Positions 13,440 to 25,233 of a stretch of DNA of 64,000 bases are shown here, one piece after another. A program made the translations under genes and the position numbers. The notes beneath the pieces are model-generated. The model searched no databases. It was not told the DNA's origin and was given only the letters and a program-made list of their open reading frames with translations. Positions within the stretch are counted from its first letter, which is position 1, and each line of letters begins with the position of its first letter. The stretch covers positions 248,001 through 312,000 of the forward strand of contig JAVYIG010000096.1 in NCBI GenBank assembly GCA_035222895.1, read 5' to 3'. The stretch is from Strongylocentrotus droebachiensis. Taxonomy: Eukaryota > Echinodermata > Echinoidea > Camarodonta > Strongylocentrotidae.

Positions 13440-14130
13440 TATACGTATATATACTGACAGTGACAATTGTATTTCCCCCAGATTTTCTAGGAATCGAATA
13501 AAGGGAGAAATCTCGAAATAATACTTTATATGGCAATGGTATGCACTTCACGTAAATGTTTTAAATATTTGTTTCTTCACCATTTACGTGAATTTCCTGA
13601 AATTCAAGACCATTTATTTATGTTGTCTCAATTCATCATTCCTATTTCAACGAATTAAAAATAGCTTGGTTGGCATGTAATCCTTATCATAACATATATT
13701 GTCCTCTTGTATCGTAACGTAACCCTTAAGCATACGTCACTGAATGAAAATATAAAAAAACCAACACATTATATTAAAACAAAATCACAACGAACCAAAA
13801 AAGAAAGAAAAAAAAGGAGAAAAATGTTTTTATTTCTGGTTTTTATACATATACAGTGACAGTGTTACTTTTATTTACCCAAGATTTCCCCGGAATCGAA
13901 TAAAGGGAAAAATATCAATATAATACCATAAATGGCAATGGATACATACATTTCTAGAATAAGACTTTTACGTAAACTTGAAATCCAAGACCATTTATTT
14001 TTGTTGCATTGATAATACACTGTTCTATTCTCAACTCATCAATCGTATTTCAACAAATTGAACAATAATTTGGTTGGCATGTAATATCCCTCATAATATT
14101 TATTACATCATTGTATCGTAATGTACGTGT
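13440..14130. repeat. Diverged direct repeat, two ~290-bp copies
   Basis: 13440-13730 and about 13845-14130 share ordered blocks: GGAATCGAATAAAGGG, AAGACCATTTATTT, GGTTGGCATGTAAT and TTGTATCGTAA. Spacing differs by small indels. Nature unknown; no coding potential. Confidence 0.65.
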
Positions 14131-14799
14131 AGGTCTATCTGCGTTCTTTTAAAAAATAATTGTATTTATTTATTTTTCCACTCAAATATCCTTAATTGAA
14201 AAAATATATGAATTAACCATACATTATAACAATATATTATAGAACAAATGGATTCTAAAAGTAATACGCGATTTTGAAAACGTGAGCCCTGCAACTTATC
14301 TATCTGAATTTGAGTAACAAATACAAAAATAAAAAATAAACATACTAATACATTGTAGATACATCTCTTTAGTATGTTGAACACATCTAGTCATCTGATT
14401 GGTCGGAATTGGAGTTGTAATTTTAGCCATGCCCGCCTAATGGTCAATAGTTAATGAGAAAGATGCCCGTTGCCCCGGGTAACGGAACGCATAGTTCAAT
14501 GTTGCTAAAATTCCTATTGGTTTACGTGTTAAAAGTTTCTTTGTGCGAGCGCGGATACAGTTCAGTATGTGTGCGATTCCCAAATGATCGTAACATTCAG
14601 GAAACTTTACAGCGATGTCAACAGACAGTGTCACCGATTGTCTGTGATGTTTTGACCAATCTTTACTCAGGAAAAAGATAAGGTAAGAATTCTTTGTAGA
14701 TATTTTTGTGAATTCGGTATATAAAAGATGGACTGCTTTAATATTCGATTCAGCTGTTTCTATACTGGCTCTCGGGGACGTTATATCCCGCGATGACCC

Positions 14800-14980
14800 T
14801 AGTCTGCAAACACAAACCCTGGTCAGTCGTAAAAGTGAGTCTGCACTATAAGACTACCATAGGCCATGTACTGTAGCTGCTCCTGACACACACAACCAGT
14901 AGGTAGCTGGGCTAGGCTTCTCTCAAGGCACAATGATTTTTTTAATAAAGTGTCAAATTAGGGTCTGTGCTTGCAGACTA
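14800..14980. mobile_element. MITE with 9-bp target duplication (Mutator-like)
   Basis: Inverted ends AGTCTGCAAACACAAACCCT and AGGGTCTGTGCTTGCAGACT enclose about 180 bp. The element is flanked on both sides by the identical nonamer CGATGACCC (14791-14799 and 14981-14989). A perfect 9-bp target duplication is typical of Mutator-like elements. No transposase. A diverged relative may lie at about 17226-17320 in intron 1 of the IL-17 gene. Confidence 0.75.
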
Positions 14981-15462
14981 CGATGACCCCCTTGCGCGCC
15001 GAGAAAGAGCCATGCTTCTCATATATTTTCTATAATATAAAAAACCCTTGACCAGCCCCAAAACACAACAAAACAAAAGCATTTATTTGTGGTTTATGTG
15101 TGCTCATATTTTCTATATCTAAAATAAACACGATCGCAACTACTTTCGCGAAATGAACTTGGGGCAAATTTAAATAGCCCCGTCCATTACGTTTAAACAA
15201 AATACGAACAGTACAAAGTCATTTTTAGTATCAATGATCAATCAATTTTTTCTTGTAATAAGTCATTCTTGTTCTTTAACCCCAAGGTAGGCAATTGTCT
15301 TTCTAGAATATTGATATCAGATGTTATACTCTTTAATAACGATCAATGACGGGGACAAAATCGCTACCATCTATACTATTTTCAGCCATTACTTTCTTCT
15401 ATGTTTTTTGTCGATAGAGGGCGTCTTTATGTTATTATAACAGAGACTAATAGAGGCCAAAT

Positions 15463-16145
15463 GGAGAGAGAGAGAGAGTGAGAGAGAGAGAGAAAAATGA
15501 ACAGAGGGGAAATGAAAGGGTTCATGTGCATTTGGTCAGTGGTGTAGCCATATCTTAAGGGGTACAAAATGGGGGGGGGGGGGGCTACCCATTATACTCA
15601 GTGGACAACATGGGTAATGACAAGTCAATTGATAGCGGGGAGGATACGAGTGGGGCAGTAGAGGGGTGGGGAGGGATGGGGTGGGGCCAGCGGTTCCATT
15701 ATTTATATACATTGAAAAAATGCACAAAAGATACGCACAGCTTGTACAAACAACAGCCGCATAATATTTTTTGAAAAAAGAGCCAACGGCGGAGAGAGAG
15801 AGAGAGAGGGAAAGGGGAGAAAATATTTTGAGAAGAGAAGGGAATAAAGGAAGTAATAGAGAGAAAAATAAAAGAACGGAGAAGGGGAGAAAAGAAGTGC
15901 GTGAGAGGTGCGTGTGTGAGTATGCTGGTGTATGTATGTAATATTGAACACTGGGTTATTGTAGCTTTTAACAAATTATTTATTCAATTTTTTTATAGAT
16001 TATTTATATCATTCTGTCGCTCAAATGTCGGGTATTCTGAGGAGGCTATGAACTGTGTGTGGTGTGTGTGTGAAGTGTGGTCGGGTGGTGTATGTGTGTC
16101 GTGTGTCGCATGGTGGTGGGGGGGGGGGGGGGGGGGGAGGGGGGC
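15463..16145. repeat. Simple-sequence cluster: (GA)n, poly-G, (TG)n
   Basis: GA repeats at 15463-15495 and 15790-15900, G runs at 15571-15586 and 16115-16145, and a TG-rich stretch at 16040-16110. Gly/Cys/Val-rich frames over this are artefacts. No gene seen in this interval. Confidence 0.75.
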
Positions 16146-16708
16146 TAGTAGTATGTGTGCTTGGATGGGTTTATTTGTTTTATGTTACAACCAATTTCAT
16201 GCTTTTTCATCAATCGTACAATCCATGTATTGAAAATGTATTTAATCATGTCAAGATGAAAGACAACTGTGTTTCTAAGAAAGATTTTTATTGTTTTGGA
16301 ATCAATAAAAAAAATATATTGACAACAAAATTAAAAATAGAGATTTATAAGGGGGAAGGGGGCCTGGTAGATGCCGAAAGAAAGGAAGGAAATAAAGGAA
16401 AAAAAACTCAGAGAAAAAACATTTGAGATTTAAAATGGAGGGGCAGACAGAAAAGGAAGGAAGTTGTATTGCTAGATAAACTTTCAAATGGAAATAAAAT
16501 CTGGGGAAATCTAGGTTGACACATAATATACCTGATCAGTTGCCAAAAACAACCACCATGTCAAATTCTTTCCTCGAACCTTTTTCCAGAGCTCAGTCCT
16601 GTCGCCATGATGGCTCCCAAACCCGGATTAACATGAGAGCTATGGCATACATTTGTAGAAATACAAAACCTATTTTTAGAAATATGAAGCCGATTCCTCC
16701 AAATATCA

Positions 16709-16718
16709 GAGACTTTCC
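16709..16718 (+). promoter_or_regulatory. Possible kappa-B site upstream of IL-17 gene 1
   Basis: GAGACTTTCC differs by one base from the classical kappa-B decamer GGGACTTTCC and lies about 165 bp upstream of the predicted start of transcription. IL-17 genes are immune-inducible in other animals, so a Rel-type site would make sense, but a one-mismatch decamer is common by chance. Confidence 0.2.
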
Positions 16719-16841
16719 CCAAAATATTTCGACTGAGTGCGGTCGCATTGATACCTGTGTAAGCAAGGAGTGGTGTTGCTATATTTTGTGATCGAAATCG
16801 GAGATGTCTAGGGGGAAGTGAAAAGTGATTTGATATTCGTG

Positions 16842-16848
16842 TATAAAA
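16842..16848 (+). promoter_or_regulatory. TATA box of IL-17 gene 1
   Basis: TATAAAA followed by GG. An initiator-like TCAGTT at 16874-16879 puts the predicted first transcribed A at 16876, 34 bp downstream. The leader from there contains no ATG before the one at 17024, which supports both promoter and start codon. Confidence 0.6.
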
Positions 16849-17023
16849 GGTGAGGGAGATGAGCTATCTATCGTCAGTTATCTACCACTACCACCACCTG
16901 TGAGAGTCGATTGCATACAAGACATTCTTTACATAACTCGTCTCCGCGATAAAGCCAATACACCTGATTCGATATCATATCGCCTCCATCGTCTGTTCAC
17001 TGTTGAGGACATTCTCCGTAGCC

Positions 17024-20000
17024 ATGGCATCCACTGCTCTGCAGGTAATGGCCCGAATTCACAAAGGAGGTTTGTCGACAAACCTGGGTTTATGTGCGTC
17101 ATATGACGCGTTTTTATGCGTTTTAGACCAAGATTCAGACAAACCTTGGTCTGAAACGCGTCATATGCCTTACATGCACCTAGGTTTGTCTTCAAACCTC
17201 CTGTGTGAATTCGGGCTTGATGACTAGCTGGCAGACATACACCCTTGTCAGTCGTTGTGCGTAACAGTGTCTGAACCGTAAGACTACAATATGCTCAGTA
17301 CTCTCGCTACTCTAGCCAGAAAATGAAAGCTGTAGGCTTTGCTCAGGACTTTAGGAATTAACACGATCGCGACTATTATCTAAAAATCTATTCAAGGGGG
17401 ATTTTAATACCCTATCGTTTGTCCCATAGCAATTACGTCATTTTCCAAATTATACTGATCATGTCTTTTTATTCTTGATGATATATCTTTCTCATGGTAC
17501 TTTTTAATATTCCAAGACCAACAAGGGAAATAACTTTTGTTTTTTTAATATTCTAAAATGCCTGAAGAAAGTTTGGAGTGTTTTAAGGAAAAAAAAAAAC
17601 AGACCCTTAACAATGCTCTCGAGTGAAAGCGGATTCGAGTTTATTCAGTTTTGGTTGCTTTTTTAGTTTATTTCAGAAAAAAAAATTAAGGATCAAAATG
17701 GCTGAAATTGCTAATGATATAGGAACATTATGTTAAAAGAGTTTAAACGATTGAAGTAAAGGATTAAATCCAAGTCTATACGTATACTAAAACCGTCAAC
17801 AATACACTTCCCTTAAAATGACCTTATGACCCCGACAGGAAAAGTAATGCGACGACTGTATGTCTGTAAGTCCTTCACGTTCACTTCCGGTTGCCCCTTT
17901 CACACTACTATTCTATTCCGCACTCAGAGAATCGATTTCAAGCAAAATGTCAATTTTGCCTAAATAAAATGATTTCAATATATCTCATATTTTTGTTTAT
18001 TGTCGGGATTTTTATTGCGTTGCATTTTAGTTGAATTTACTTCTCTTAAATTGAAGATAATATATTAGGTTCATAAATCGTACATTTGTTGATTGATTCA
18101 TTGTTACAGGTTCAGCGTTTCATCACGATTTGTTTTATTTACGCTCCTCTGCTATCTGCCTTTGTCGTCAAGTATGAAGATATGGCGATCGAATCCATCA
18201 TTTCCCAAACTGAAAATTCCGGTGTCGAAAAAACCGAAGCAGACAGGCTCCCCGAAGTCTTCTCGAAAAATAACACTGAACGCTCCATGGCTTCACCCAC
18301 CAAATTACTGAACAGTCAAGAAAACATCGCAAACATGGAACGCCATGAAGCTGATCAACCAATCAAAACAGCGAACGGAGATGTGCACACGGCACTCAAG
18401 AGGTCTGCGTGTAGAGAGCCCAGTGGCGCCGACCTCGAGGTCCAGCTTCAGCTTTTCCGAAGCGGCTTCGTGACTACCGAAGAACCTACGGGAGCTTTCG
18501 GGGCTGGTGTAGATTCACTCGAATCGATTCGGAATTCCGGGTTTCCTGTATACTGGGAAGGCGAGGATTGCCGAACGGCACCTTCGGATTTGTGGACTAT
18601 TTTCCCGACGACTTCTTTAAACGGACGGACGGCGTGCCCCTGGCGACTCGTTCAAAATTCAGAACCAAACCGGTAAGATAAGCTTCGTACGTCTTACTGT
18701 GAATTCACAAACTTTTGTTAAAACATCATTGTACCGTTTCACGGAACTGCCATATCCCAAAGTTGGCCGTGATCCCATGGCTTTTCGTAGAGGCCTAGTG
18801 AAATAAGCACGCGTTTCAATGGGCCGCGAAGAAATTATCCTTAAAGATAAGACCAGTTATGGTCATGCGATTGTATTGTGAAAGAAACGTTGTGGAATCG
18901 ATCAGAAGAGGTTGATCATCTAGCATATAAGTATTAGTGTGTACTGCAAGGTTCTGGAATCATCAAAATGATAAGAAATTTGGCCCAGTCTTCGTAAGCT
19001 TACAAGCACTGTACACAGAAAGATGTACCCTCCCGTGCCAAAAGTATTGCAACATAGACACACACATTACACAGGAGACAAATAATTACATGAAAATGAG
19101 TGCTGTTTTAATGAATATGTAGTGCATCATTTTTTATCATACTATCAGGCACATTTTATTGATATATCAATAGTCATTTTTCATGTAAGATTCACGAGTC
19201 TCTAGTATTTTGTTGGATATCCTCGCCTTCTAATCATGGCGCGCATCCTTCTTGGCATCGTCGCGTAGAGTCCTTGCAATCTTTCTTGGGTGATGCTGCC
19301 CCAGGCCCTGAAGATAGAGCGGACCAAACCTTCCCTCGTGGTTGGTCGGTCTTTGGTGTTGGCTCTCTTGATGTCATCCCACAGATTCTCTATCGGGTTA
19401 GCACCTGGTGATTGCGCCGGCCACTGCACCCTGTTGACGCCAGTTTCGTCATACCATTGGTCCATCCTGGCTGCCCTGTGTGCCGGTGCGTTGTCATCCT
19501 GGAAGACGAACGGGTGTTGCGCGTTGCCAAAGATGTTAGCAATGGATGGAAACAAGTGGGCGTCCAGAATATCTCGATATTTGGCGTTATCAATGTTCCC
19601 ATCTACGACAACAAGATCGCCAACTCCATAGAGGCCGACACATCCCCACATTCATCATGTTGCAATACTTATGGCATGGGAGGGTATATGGGACTACGCA
19701 CACGTGCGCGACACGTGCGTTTATCTCTCACAGTCCAATAGATGAACTAATTTACCAAATATATCAACTAGTAGGCGGTTTCCCGGCAAAATTTGTATCA
19801 TCATGTATTAGTAAAAACATATTCTTTCATATGATTGGTAATAAGAGCTTCCATTTCATTTTTTGAAATAGGGGCGTTTCCAATACTGGTCTTTACCTTT
19901 AAGAAGCTTTCGTGAAAAGGTACCCTGCCCTGTGTCATTGAATCAAAAACATATGTCCATTGATATTACAAAATTTCAACAGCCAATAAAGTGCAATGAT

Positions 20001-20372
20001 TTTGTTAGGTAATCAGTAAACTTTAACTGCTATTTTCTATACAGCGGAGTGAAATTAATGCATTACTTTCAATACTGGGTTCTTCTTTCAAACAGGTACC
20101 CACGTGACATACAATATGCCCAGTGCGCATGCACGAAATGTGCAGAGATTCCACTTGACTCGTTTAGTATTGCCAATTCCTGCCGACCAGTTCTCCGTGA
20201 TGAACACGTCTTGAACAAGACAGATCAGTGTGTAAATGGTGAATATGTGTAAGTACACATTAATCCTTCTACATCTACTACATGTACTAGTAATAATACT
20301 TCCATTACTACTACTACTACTACTACTATACTTTTACCACCACTACTACTACTACAAGTAGGCCTATACTTT

Positions 20373-20406
<34 letters not shown>

Positions 20407-20502
20407 CATTCTACCAACACTACTAATATAATTTTACCACCGCTACTACTACAAGTAGGCCTAAACGTTCTACTACTACTACTACTACTACTACTTAAAC
20501 AA

Positions 20503-20543
<41 letters not shown>

Positions 20544-20585
20544 ATACGACTACTACTACTAATACGACTACTACGACTACTACCT

Positions 20586-20622
<37 letters not shown>

Positions 20623-21021
20623 CATTATTACAACAACAACAACAACAACAACTACTACTACTACTACTACTACATCTACTACTTCTGATACTATTACTAC
20701 AAGTACTAATAATGCTACAACAACAACAACAGCATCTGCTACCAACTACACTGATGCAGATACTACTACTATGACTAATTATTTGAATAACAAGTGTCAC
20801 GTTGTTTAGAGGTGACAGTAATTCAATATGTAATAAAGATGTGACATAACGTTGGTGTATCAGTTCAACTCAAGAATTAAAACAAAATATTTTGATGCTA
20901 TTAACCATTTTCTCACTTTTATATATTTACATTTAGATACGAACCAGCCCTGGAACCAGTCCCTGTAGCCTGCGCGTGTATACGACGTTATATTAGTACC
21001 GGGAATATGGACCTTAACTAG
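17024..21021 (+). CDS. IL-17-type secreted cytokine, gene 1
   Basis: Predicted coding exons 17024-17044, 18110-18672, 20096-20248 and 20937-21021 join in frame to 273 aa. Each junction has GT/AG ends; intron phases are 0, 2, 2. The start is the first ATG in the leader, in a good context (GCCATGG). Residues 1 to about 26 form a signal peptide (hydrophobic FITICFIYAPLLSAFVV). A long low-complexity pro-region of about 150 aa follows, then an IL-17 domain: CPW at 183-185, YPRDI at 196-200, C205-x-C207-x-x-C210, C224, C240 and C258-x-C260. This cysteine spacing with C-P-W...YP is characteristic of IL-17 cystine-knot cytokines, which act outside the cell through IL-17 receptors. Asn-X-Thr sites occur in the pro-region and at 235. 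The pro-region is long for the family. A polyadenylation hexamer (AATAAA) lies at 21461. Its tandem paralogue is at 26657-32909. Confidence 0.88.
17051..17216. mobile_element. Palindromic MITE 6 bp after the exon-1 donor of IL-17 gene 1
   Basis: Begins GCCCGAATTCACAAAGGAGG and ends with the near-exact reverse complement finishing GTGAATTCGGGC. The arms pair over almost the full 166 bp, with a short centre near 17135. Only six intron bases (GTAATG) separate it from exon 1. The open frame running through it from exon 1 is read-through, not the spliced product. Target duplication is unclear. Confidence 0.8.
19026..19686 (-). pseudogene. Internally deleted Tc1-type transposon in IL-17 intron 2
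   Basis: Inverted ends TACCCTCCC...ATTGCAACA at 19026-19054 and the matching 19658-19686 agree at about 27 of 29 bases. TA lies at both outer edges, as expected of Tc1/mariner target sites. On the minus strand, 19202-19642 encodes the C-terminal half of a transposase: FQDDNAPAHRA carries the second catalytic Asp, and NPIENLWDDIKR carries the third acidic residue. The DNA-binding domain and first catalytic Asp are missing; the frame begins right inside the terminal repeat. Intact Tc1 elements are usually about 1.3-1.6 kb, so roughly half is deleted. It cannot make its own active transposase. It lies antisense to the host gene. Confidence 0.9.
20290..20770. repeat. (ACT)n tract filling IL-17 intron 3
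   Basis: About 480 bp of imperfect ACT/TAC triplets with AACAAC and TACAAGTAGGCC interruptions, occupying most of the 688-bp intron (20249-20936). On the opposite strand it reads as poly-Val or poly-Ser, which is an artefact. Confidence 0.92.
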
Positions 21022-21107
21022 ACACATACATATATATATGTATATACAATGTTGACTGTATCTTTATCGTCTTATAAGATTATTGAATTATAATAAGTAA
21101 CCGGGCA

Positions 21108-21320
21108 TTAACTTAACATATCAATTTTTCTGATATGATGTCTGCTCGTAAAAGAATATAACATGTAAATGATTAAAATTGAATGTTTAATATATTTCCT
21201 AAAACTGTAACTTAACATATCAATTTTTCTGATGTGGTGTTTGCTCGTTAAAGAATATAACATGTAAATTATTCAAATTGAATGTTTAATATATTTTCTT
21301 TAACTTGAACAGAACGTACC
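21108..21320. repeat. ~95-bp tandem repeat, 2-3 copies, in the likely 3' UTR of IL-17 gene 1
   Basis: Copies near 21108, 21206 and (partial, diverged) 21300 share TAACTTAACATATCAATTTT, GCTCGT and AAAGAATATAACATGTAAAT. They lie between the stop codon (21021) and a candidate AATAAA at 21461. Confidence 0.75.
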
Positions 21321-21611
21321 AATTTATCTGATACGATGTAAAATCCCTCTTTTTTATGAGGATAAAACCTAGGAATGTACGTCGTGTCGACGCTGTGGTA
21401 TCCAACTATTTTGTAAAAGTCTATTGACTAAAGTTTTCAGCATTCGTAGAAGAAAATAGAAATAAAATACATCTTATATACATGGTAGAAAAAATGATTT
21501 TGTACAAATTAAGTTTTGTTTTCTTAATCTTTATTTATTTTATCTAAAGTGTGTACACATAATGCAATTTCACAGAAAAAAAAGGAGTTTGTACGAATAT
21601 ATTGTATTTTC

Positions 21612-21815
21612 TTAAAGGCACACTGCCATACTTGTAGCTTCTTGCTCCCTCTATATAGAAAACTTCCCCAATCGGTGCCTGTTGGTCCCCCATGATCCTC
21701 TTTTTCTTATGTTAAATGAGAGCTGAGTTAATGAGATAGCCACCTGTCACAGTGACCTCGATGGCTCTCTGTGTGGTCTAATCCCTTCTTGCCCAGTAGT
21801 GGTGACGGTCTTTAA
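21612..21815. mobile_element. TTAA-flanked MITE, family 1, copy 2
   Basis: TTAA at 21612 then AGGCACACTG; right end GTGACGGTCT then TTAA at 21812-21815. Closely matches 33040-33233, including ACTTCCCCAATCGGTGCCTG. This copy best shows the intact ends of the family. Confidence 0.75.
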
Positions 21816-22379
21816 GAGAAATATATACGGATAAGAAAGTATAAACTTCTGTTCGGAGTTCGAGAAAAAAAAAATATATTAGAAATAATGATCCTCCTTA
21901 CACGTTGCAGTTCCAAATAGTGAAACATACAGGTCGTAGAAGTATAACTTTATAAAGATGATTTTTTTTTTCTTGTATGATAATTATGTAAAGTTATTCG
22001 TTGACACATGTCGCAGTTTAACAAAATACCTTGTGGGCGAACATCGCAACTCTATCACATTGCAGATTACCGGCTACATACGGAGACAGGTCGTTCGAAA
22101 AGCTGCAGCCGTTTACTGCTTATCTGAGGAAGTTAGATTCCACAGAATAATTCTGTTGAGCGACATGTAACTTGTATTACGTGTGTATTCATTTTTGTTG
22201 TGCCTTGATCGAAGGTTAAGAATGTTTGCGCGTCATAAAATCATTAATTATTTCATTATTATTAAAATAAACTACATAGTTATTGTTGATTTACTCTTTT
22301 GAGAGTGGTTTCCATTGCCTATGTGTGGATTCCACTCCTAATCAATTAAACCTCAATTCTCACAAATATGCTCATAACT

Positions 22380-22780
22380 TGCTCCACTCCCAAGTTGCTC
22401 TATATAATATCGCAACCCCAATCACATAGACTTAATCAGGTTTTGGGAGATCGAGCAATTTCTTGCACAGGACAAAAACCGTGGAATAACCTATCGTTAG
22501 AAATTAGGAAATCTACATCATTAAGGACTTTGAAATAAATACCATTAAGCATACCTTTTTATTCAATGTTTAACTTTATGTTTTAGATAAATTTATATTT
22601 TCAACACATCGGGAGCGCTTGTAGTGTAGTAGAAAATTGGACATTATTATTTATTTAGGGAGACCCCGAGAGAATTCCTCCGAACGAGGACCGCCCCTAC
22701 TGTGTAGAGGTGTTAATGTATATTAAGAAGCCATTATTATTATTACTATTATTATTATTATTATTATCATTATTATTAGC
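22380..22780 (+). mobile_element. 3' end of a LINE with (ATT)n tail
   Basis: The frame at about 22440-22530 reads GDRAISCTGQKPWNNL followed by SLEIRKSTSLRTLK, matching the last residues of LINE ORF2 proteins (usually ...WNSLP...IR...SL..FK...). A 3' untranslated stretch follows and ends in ATT/TATT repeats at 22733-22778, a usual LINE tail. Only the last few hundred bases are present, as expected of a 5'-truncated insertion. Confidence 0.65.
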
Positions 22781-22939
22781 TTTAATGAACACTGTTTAAC
22801 GTTACTGTCATCGGTTGTTTTTGTATCGGTTTGTTTATAGAAAGATGTTATTCTTTGAATCATGTAGATCACAATAAATTATAAAGCTTCACAATGAAGT
22901 GTGGTCGATGTTATTACTTTATTTTTTAATACAAAATGA

Positions 22940-23215
22940 TAGATAGAGAGAGAAAGAGAGAGAGAAAGATCGCGCGGGGAGGGGGGGGGGAATTATTTAA
23001 TCTGTTTTGAAGGACCTTTTGTCAGACACAGACGAGTGTGTGTATATATATGTGTGTGTGTGTGTGTATGTGTGCGTGGCAGCGAGAGAGAGGGGGGAAG
23101 AGATTGATAGAGAGAGAGAGAGAGGAAGGAAGAGAGGGAGAGAGAAAGAGGAAGGAAGAGAGAGAGAGATAGAGGAAGGAAGAGAGAGAGAGGGGGATTA
23201 TGCATCAAAAAGATG
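22940..23215. repeat. (GA)n / (TG)n microsatellite cluster
   Basis: GA repeats at 22943-22970, TG repeats at 23036-23075 and GA/GGAA repeats at 23080-23205, with a G run at 22977-22990. Confidence 0.85.
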
Positions 23216-23539
23216 AATTAACTGAGGAGGTGGGAACAAGTTAGGTTATGGAAACCACTAATGAAATCTCCAAAAATTCTAACTACATCTGTGAACTGTT
23301 CTTGCATCATATTATAAAACATATTATAAAACAGATGATGCAAAGGTTTAATTCGTGGGTCGGTGTAATTGTGTGCACGCGGTATCTTTGAATTTGGTAT
23401 AAAACCATTTAAAGGTACCTTGTGCACACAATTCCTACCGACGCACTCAAACCTGTGCATCATTTGTATAATAATATAATCTGAGTACATATAAAACCTA
23501 AAACATATTAGAGAAGCAAAAGCACCCCCCATCCAAATC

Positions 23540-23975
23540 ATGTTCCATTAAAGATCAGAGCAAAACTGATTTCTTAAATTTAGATTTTTGCAAAAAGTTT
23601 TTAAGCTGTTGGATAGTTTAATAGTTAACGGTCGGTCATTGTACTCACGTGAGCCTTTAAATAAAAACACCCACGACAGCATTCACTCTTTGTTTTGGGG
23701 AGTTTAATATTTCCTTGTGATCGTATAGAATATGGATAGTTACAGTATTTGAAGGACTCCTCTAAATAAGGAGGAGCCAAATTGATAAGGGATTTATAGA
23801 CCATTATATTTAAATGCAATTTACGTCTTAAATGGAAAGATTTCCACCCTAATTTAAAATGAATATCGTTATTTGAAACATGGTTTATAAAAGGATTAAT
23901 TTTCAAAATGATACGACCGGCCCTGTTTTGTAATTTTTGGAGGCGGTCAGTGCGTTTCTTACTTGCCAAATCATT
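23540..23975 (-). mobile_element. LINE ORF2 C-terminal fragment
   Basis: Minus-strand frame reads RLQKLQNRAGRIIL, then LGWKSFHLRRKLHLNIMVYK, then LAPPYLEE and, after a frame change near 23630, TIKLSNSLKTF. These are the ordered landmarks of the region downstream of reverse transcriptase in CR1/Jockey-like LINEs. Frame-broken and 5' truncated. A poly-TCA tract abuts its 5' side. Confidence 0.75.
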
Positions 23976-23984
23976 ACAACAAAA

Positions 23985-24291
23985 AAAAATCATCATTATC
24001 ATCATCATCATCACCATAATCATAATCATAATCATTATCATCATTAACACTATCATCATCATCATCATCATTATAAGTATCTTCATCATCATTATCATCA
24101 TCCTTAATATCAATATAATTATCATTATTATCAGTATTATCATCATCATCATCATCATTATAGTCATCATCAGTATCATCATCATCATCATTATCATTAT
24201 CATCATTACTTTCATCGTCTTCTTCATCATCATCATTATAATTATCTTCATCATCATTATCATCATCATTAACATCAATAAAATCATCATT

Positions 24292-24326
<35 letters not shown>

Positions 24327-24650
24327 TCATCATCATCATCATCATCCATCATCATCATCATCATCATCATCACAATTATTATATCATCATCATTTTCATC
24401 ATAAATCATCATCATCATCATAATCATCATAATCATCATCATGATCGTGATCATCACAATCACTCTAATCATGATTATCATCATCATCATTATCATCATC
24501 ATCATCATAATCATCATCATTACCAAAATTATCATCTCCATCACCACTCCCATCATTTGTATTAATAACATTATCATTGTTATTGTCTCATTTATTGTAA
24601 TGATGAAATTGTTATCATTATCAATATCATTATTGTTATCATATCCCCTA
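23985..24650. repeat. Large (TCA)n trinucleotide tract
   Basis: About 650 bp of ATCATC triplets with A/T interruptions. Reads as poly-Ile/His/Ser on plus and poly-Met/Asp on minus; none is a gene. It flanks the LINE fragment on its 5' side. Confidence 0.95.
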
Positions 24651-24854
24651 GTTATCACTATCTGGTATTGCTAAGGAAAAATGTTAATCTTAAATTATTC
24701 GCTTGAACAGAATTTTGACGATACCATTCTTTAAAAGCAAATTCATAGTTATCAACGTCATTGATACAAGAAGAGATTAAGAGGCATGCCAAAGGAATAT
24801 ACGATTCCAATTTTAATAACACTTTAATTCAAAAGCAAGACAATCGCAGTAACT

Positions 24855-25233
24855 TTAAAGGCATCGTTTAACAATGTTAAATCGAGATGCAAGGCCTTAC
24901 GTGTTTTCAATGTCTGTGATATGGTGTAATATTGAAGCACTAAAGAAATTGCGCTTCAGAACGATCAAGAAGTACCTCAAAAAGTAAAAATCCTTGAGTG
25001 ACTAGTTTTTACCATATTCGTTTTCTCCAATAGTGTTATGACACCCGTTAGGAAAATGCAAATTTTGTCTCGATTTCTTATCATAAACATCTTGATAATC
25101 AGACAGGCGATCGGCTTGTAAAAGTCATGGTGTTCCTGACTGAGCTAAAGGTTTATATTAATTAACATTGCAGCATGAGCTAAATCCAGGATTTTGTTTC
25201 AGAATCTGAGACAAAGTTACCGGATCCCTTTAA
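24855..25233. mobile_element. TTAA-flanked element, family 2, copy 1
   Basis: TTAA (24855-24858) then AGGCATCG; right end CGGATCCCT then TTAA (25230-25233). About 370 bp, collinear with 31036-31510 through GTGTCTGTGATATGGTG, GAACGATCAAGAAGT and CATGAGCTAAATCCAGG. Non-coding. Confidence 0.75.

Noticed and set aside
14454..14688. 75-codon plus-strand frame ending near a GGTAAGAAT donor-like site
   Set aside because: Hydrophobic stretch and a donor-like site, but no domain, no partner exon, and the frame stops before the donor.
19290..19866. Plus-strand frames overlapping the Tc1 remnant
   Set aside because: Opposite-strand shadows of the transposase; no motif of their own.
20491..20800. Poly-Val and poly-Ser/Cys frames on the minus strand
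   Set aside because: (ACT)n tract inside an IL-17 intron.
23625..24658. Poly-Met, poly-Asp, poly-Ile and poly-His frames on both strands
   Set aside because: Simple (TCA)n trinucleotide tract; only the LINE-like tail at 23625-23975 is biologically derived.
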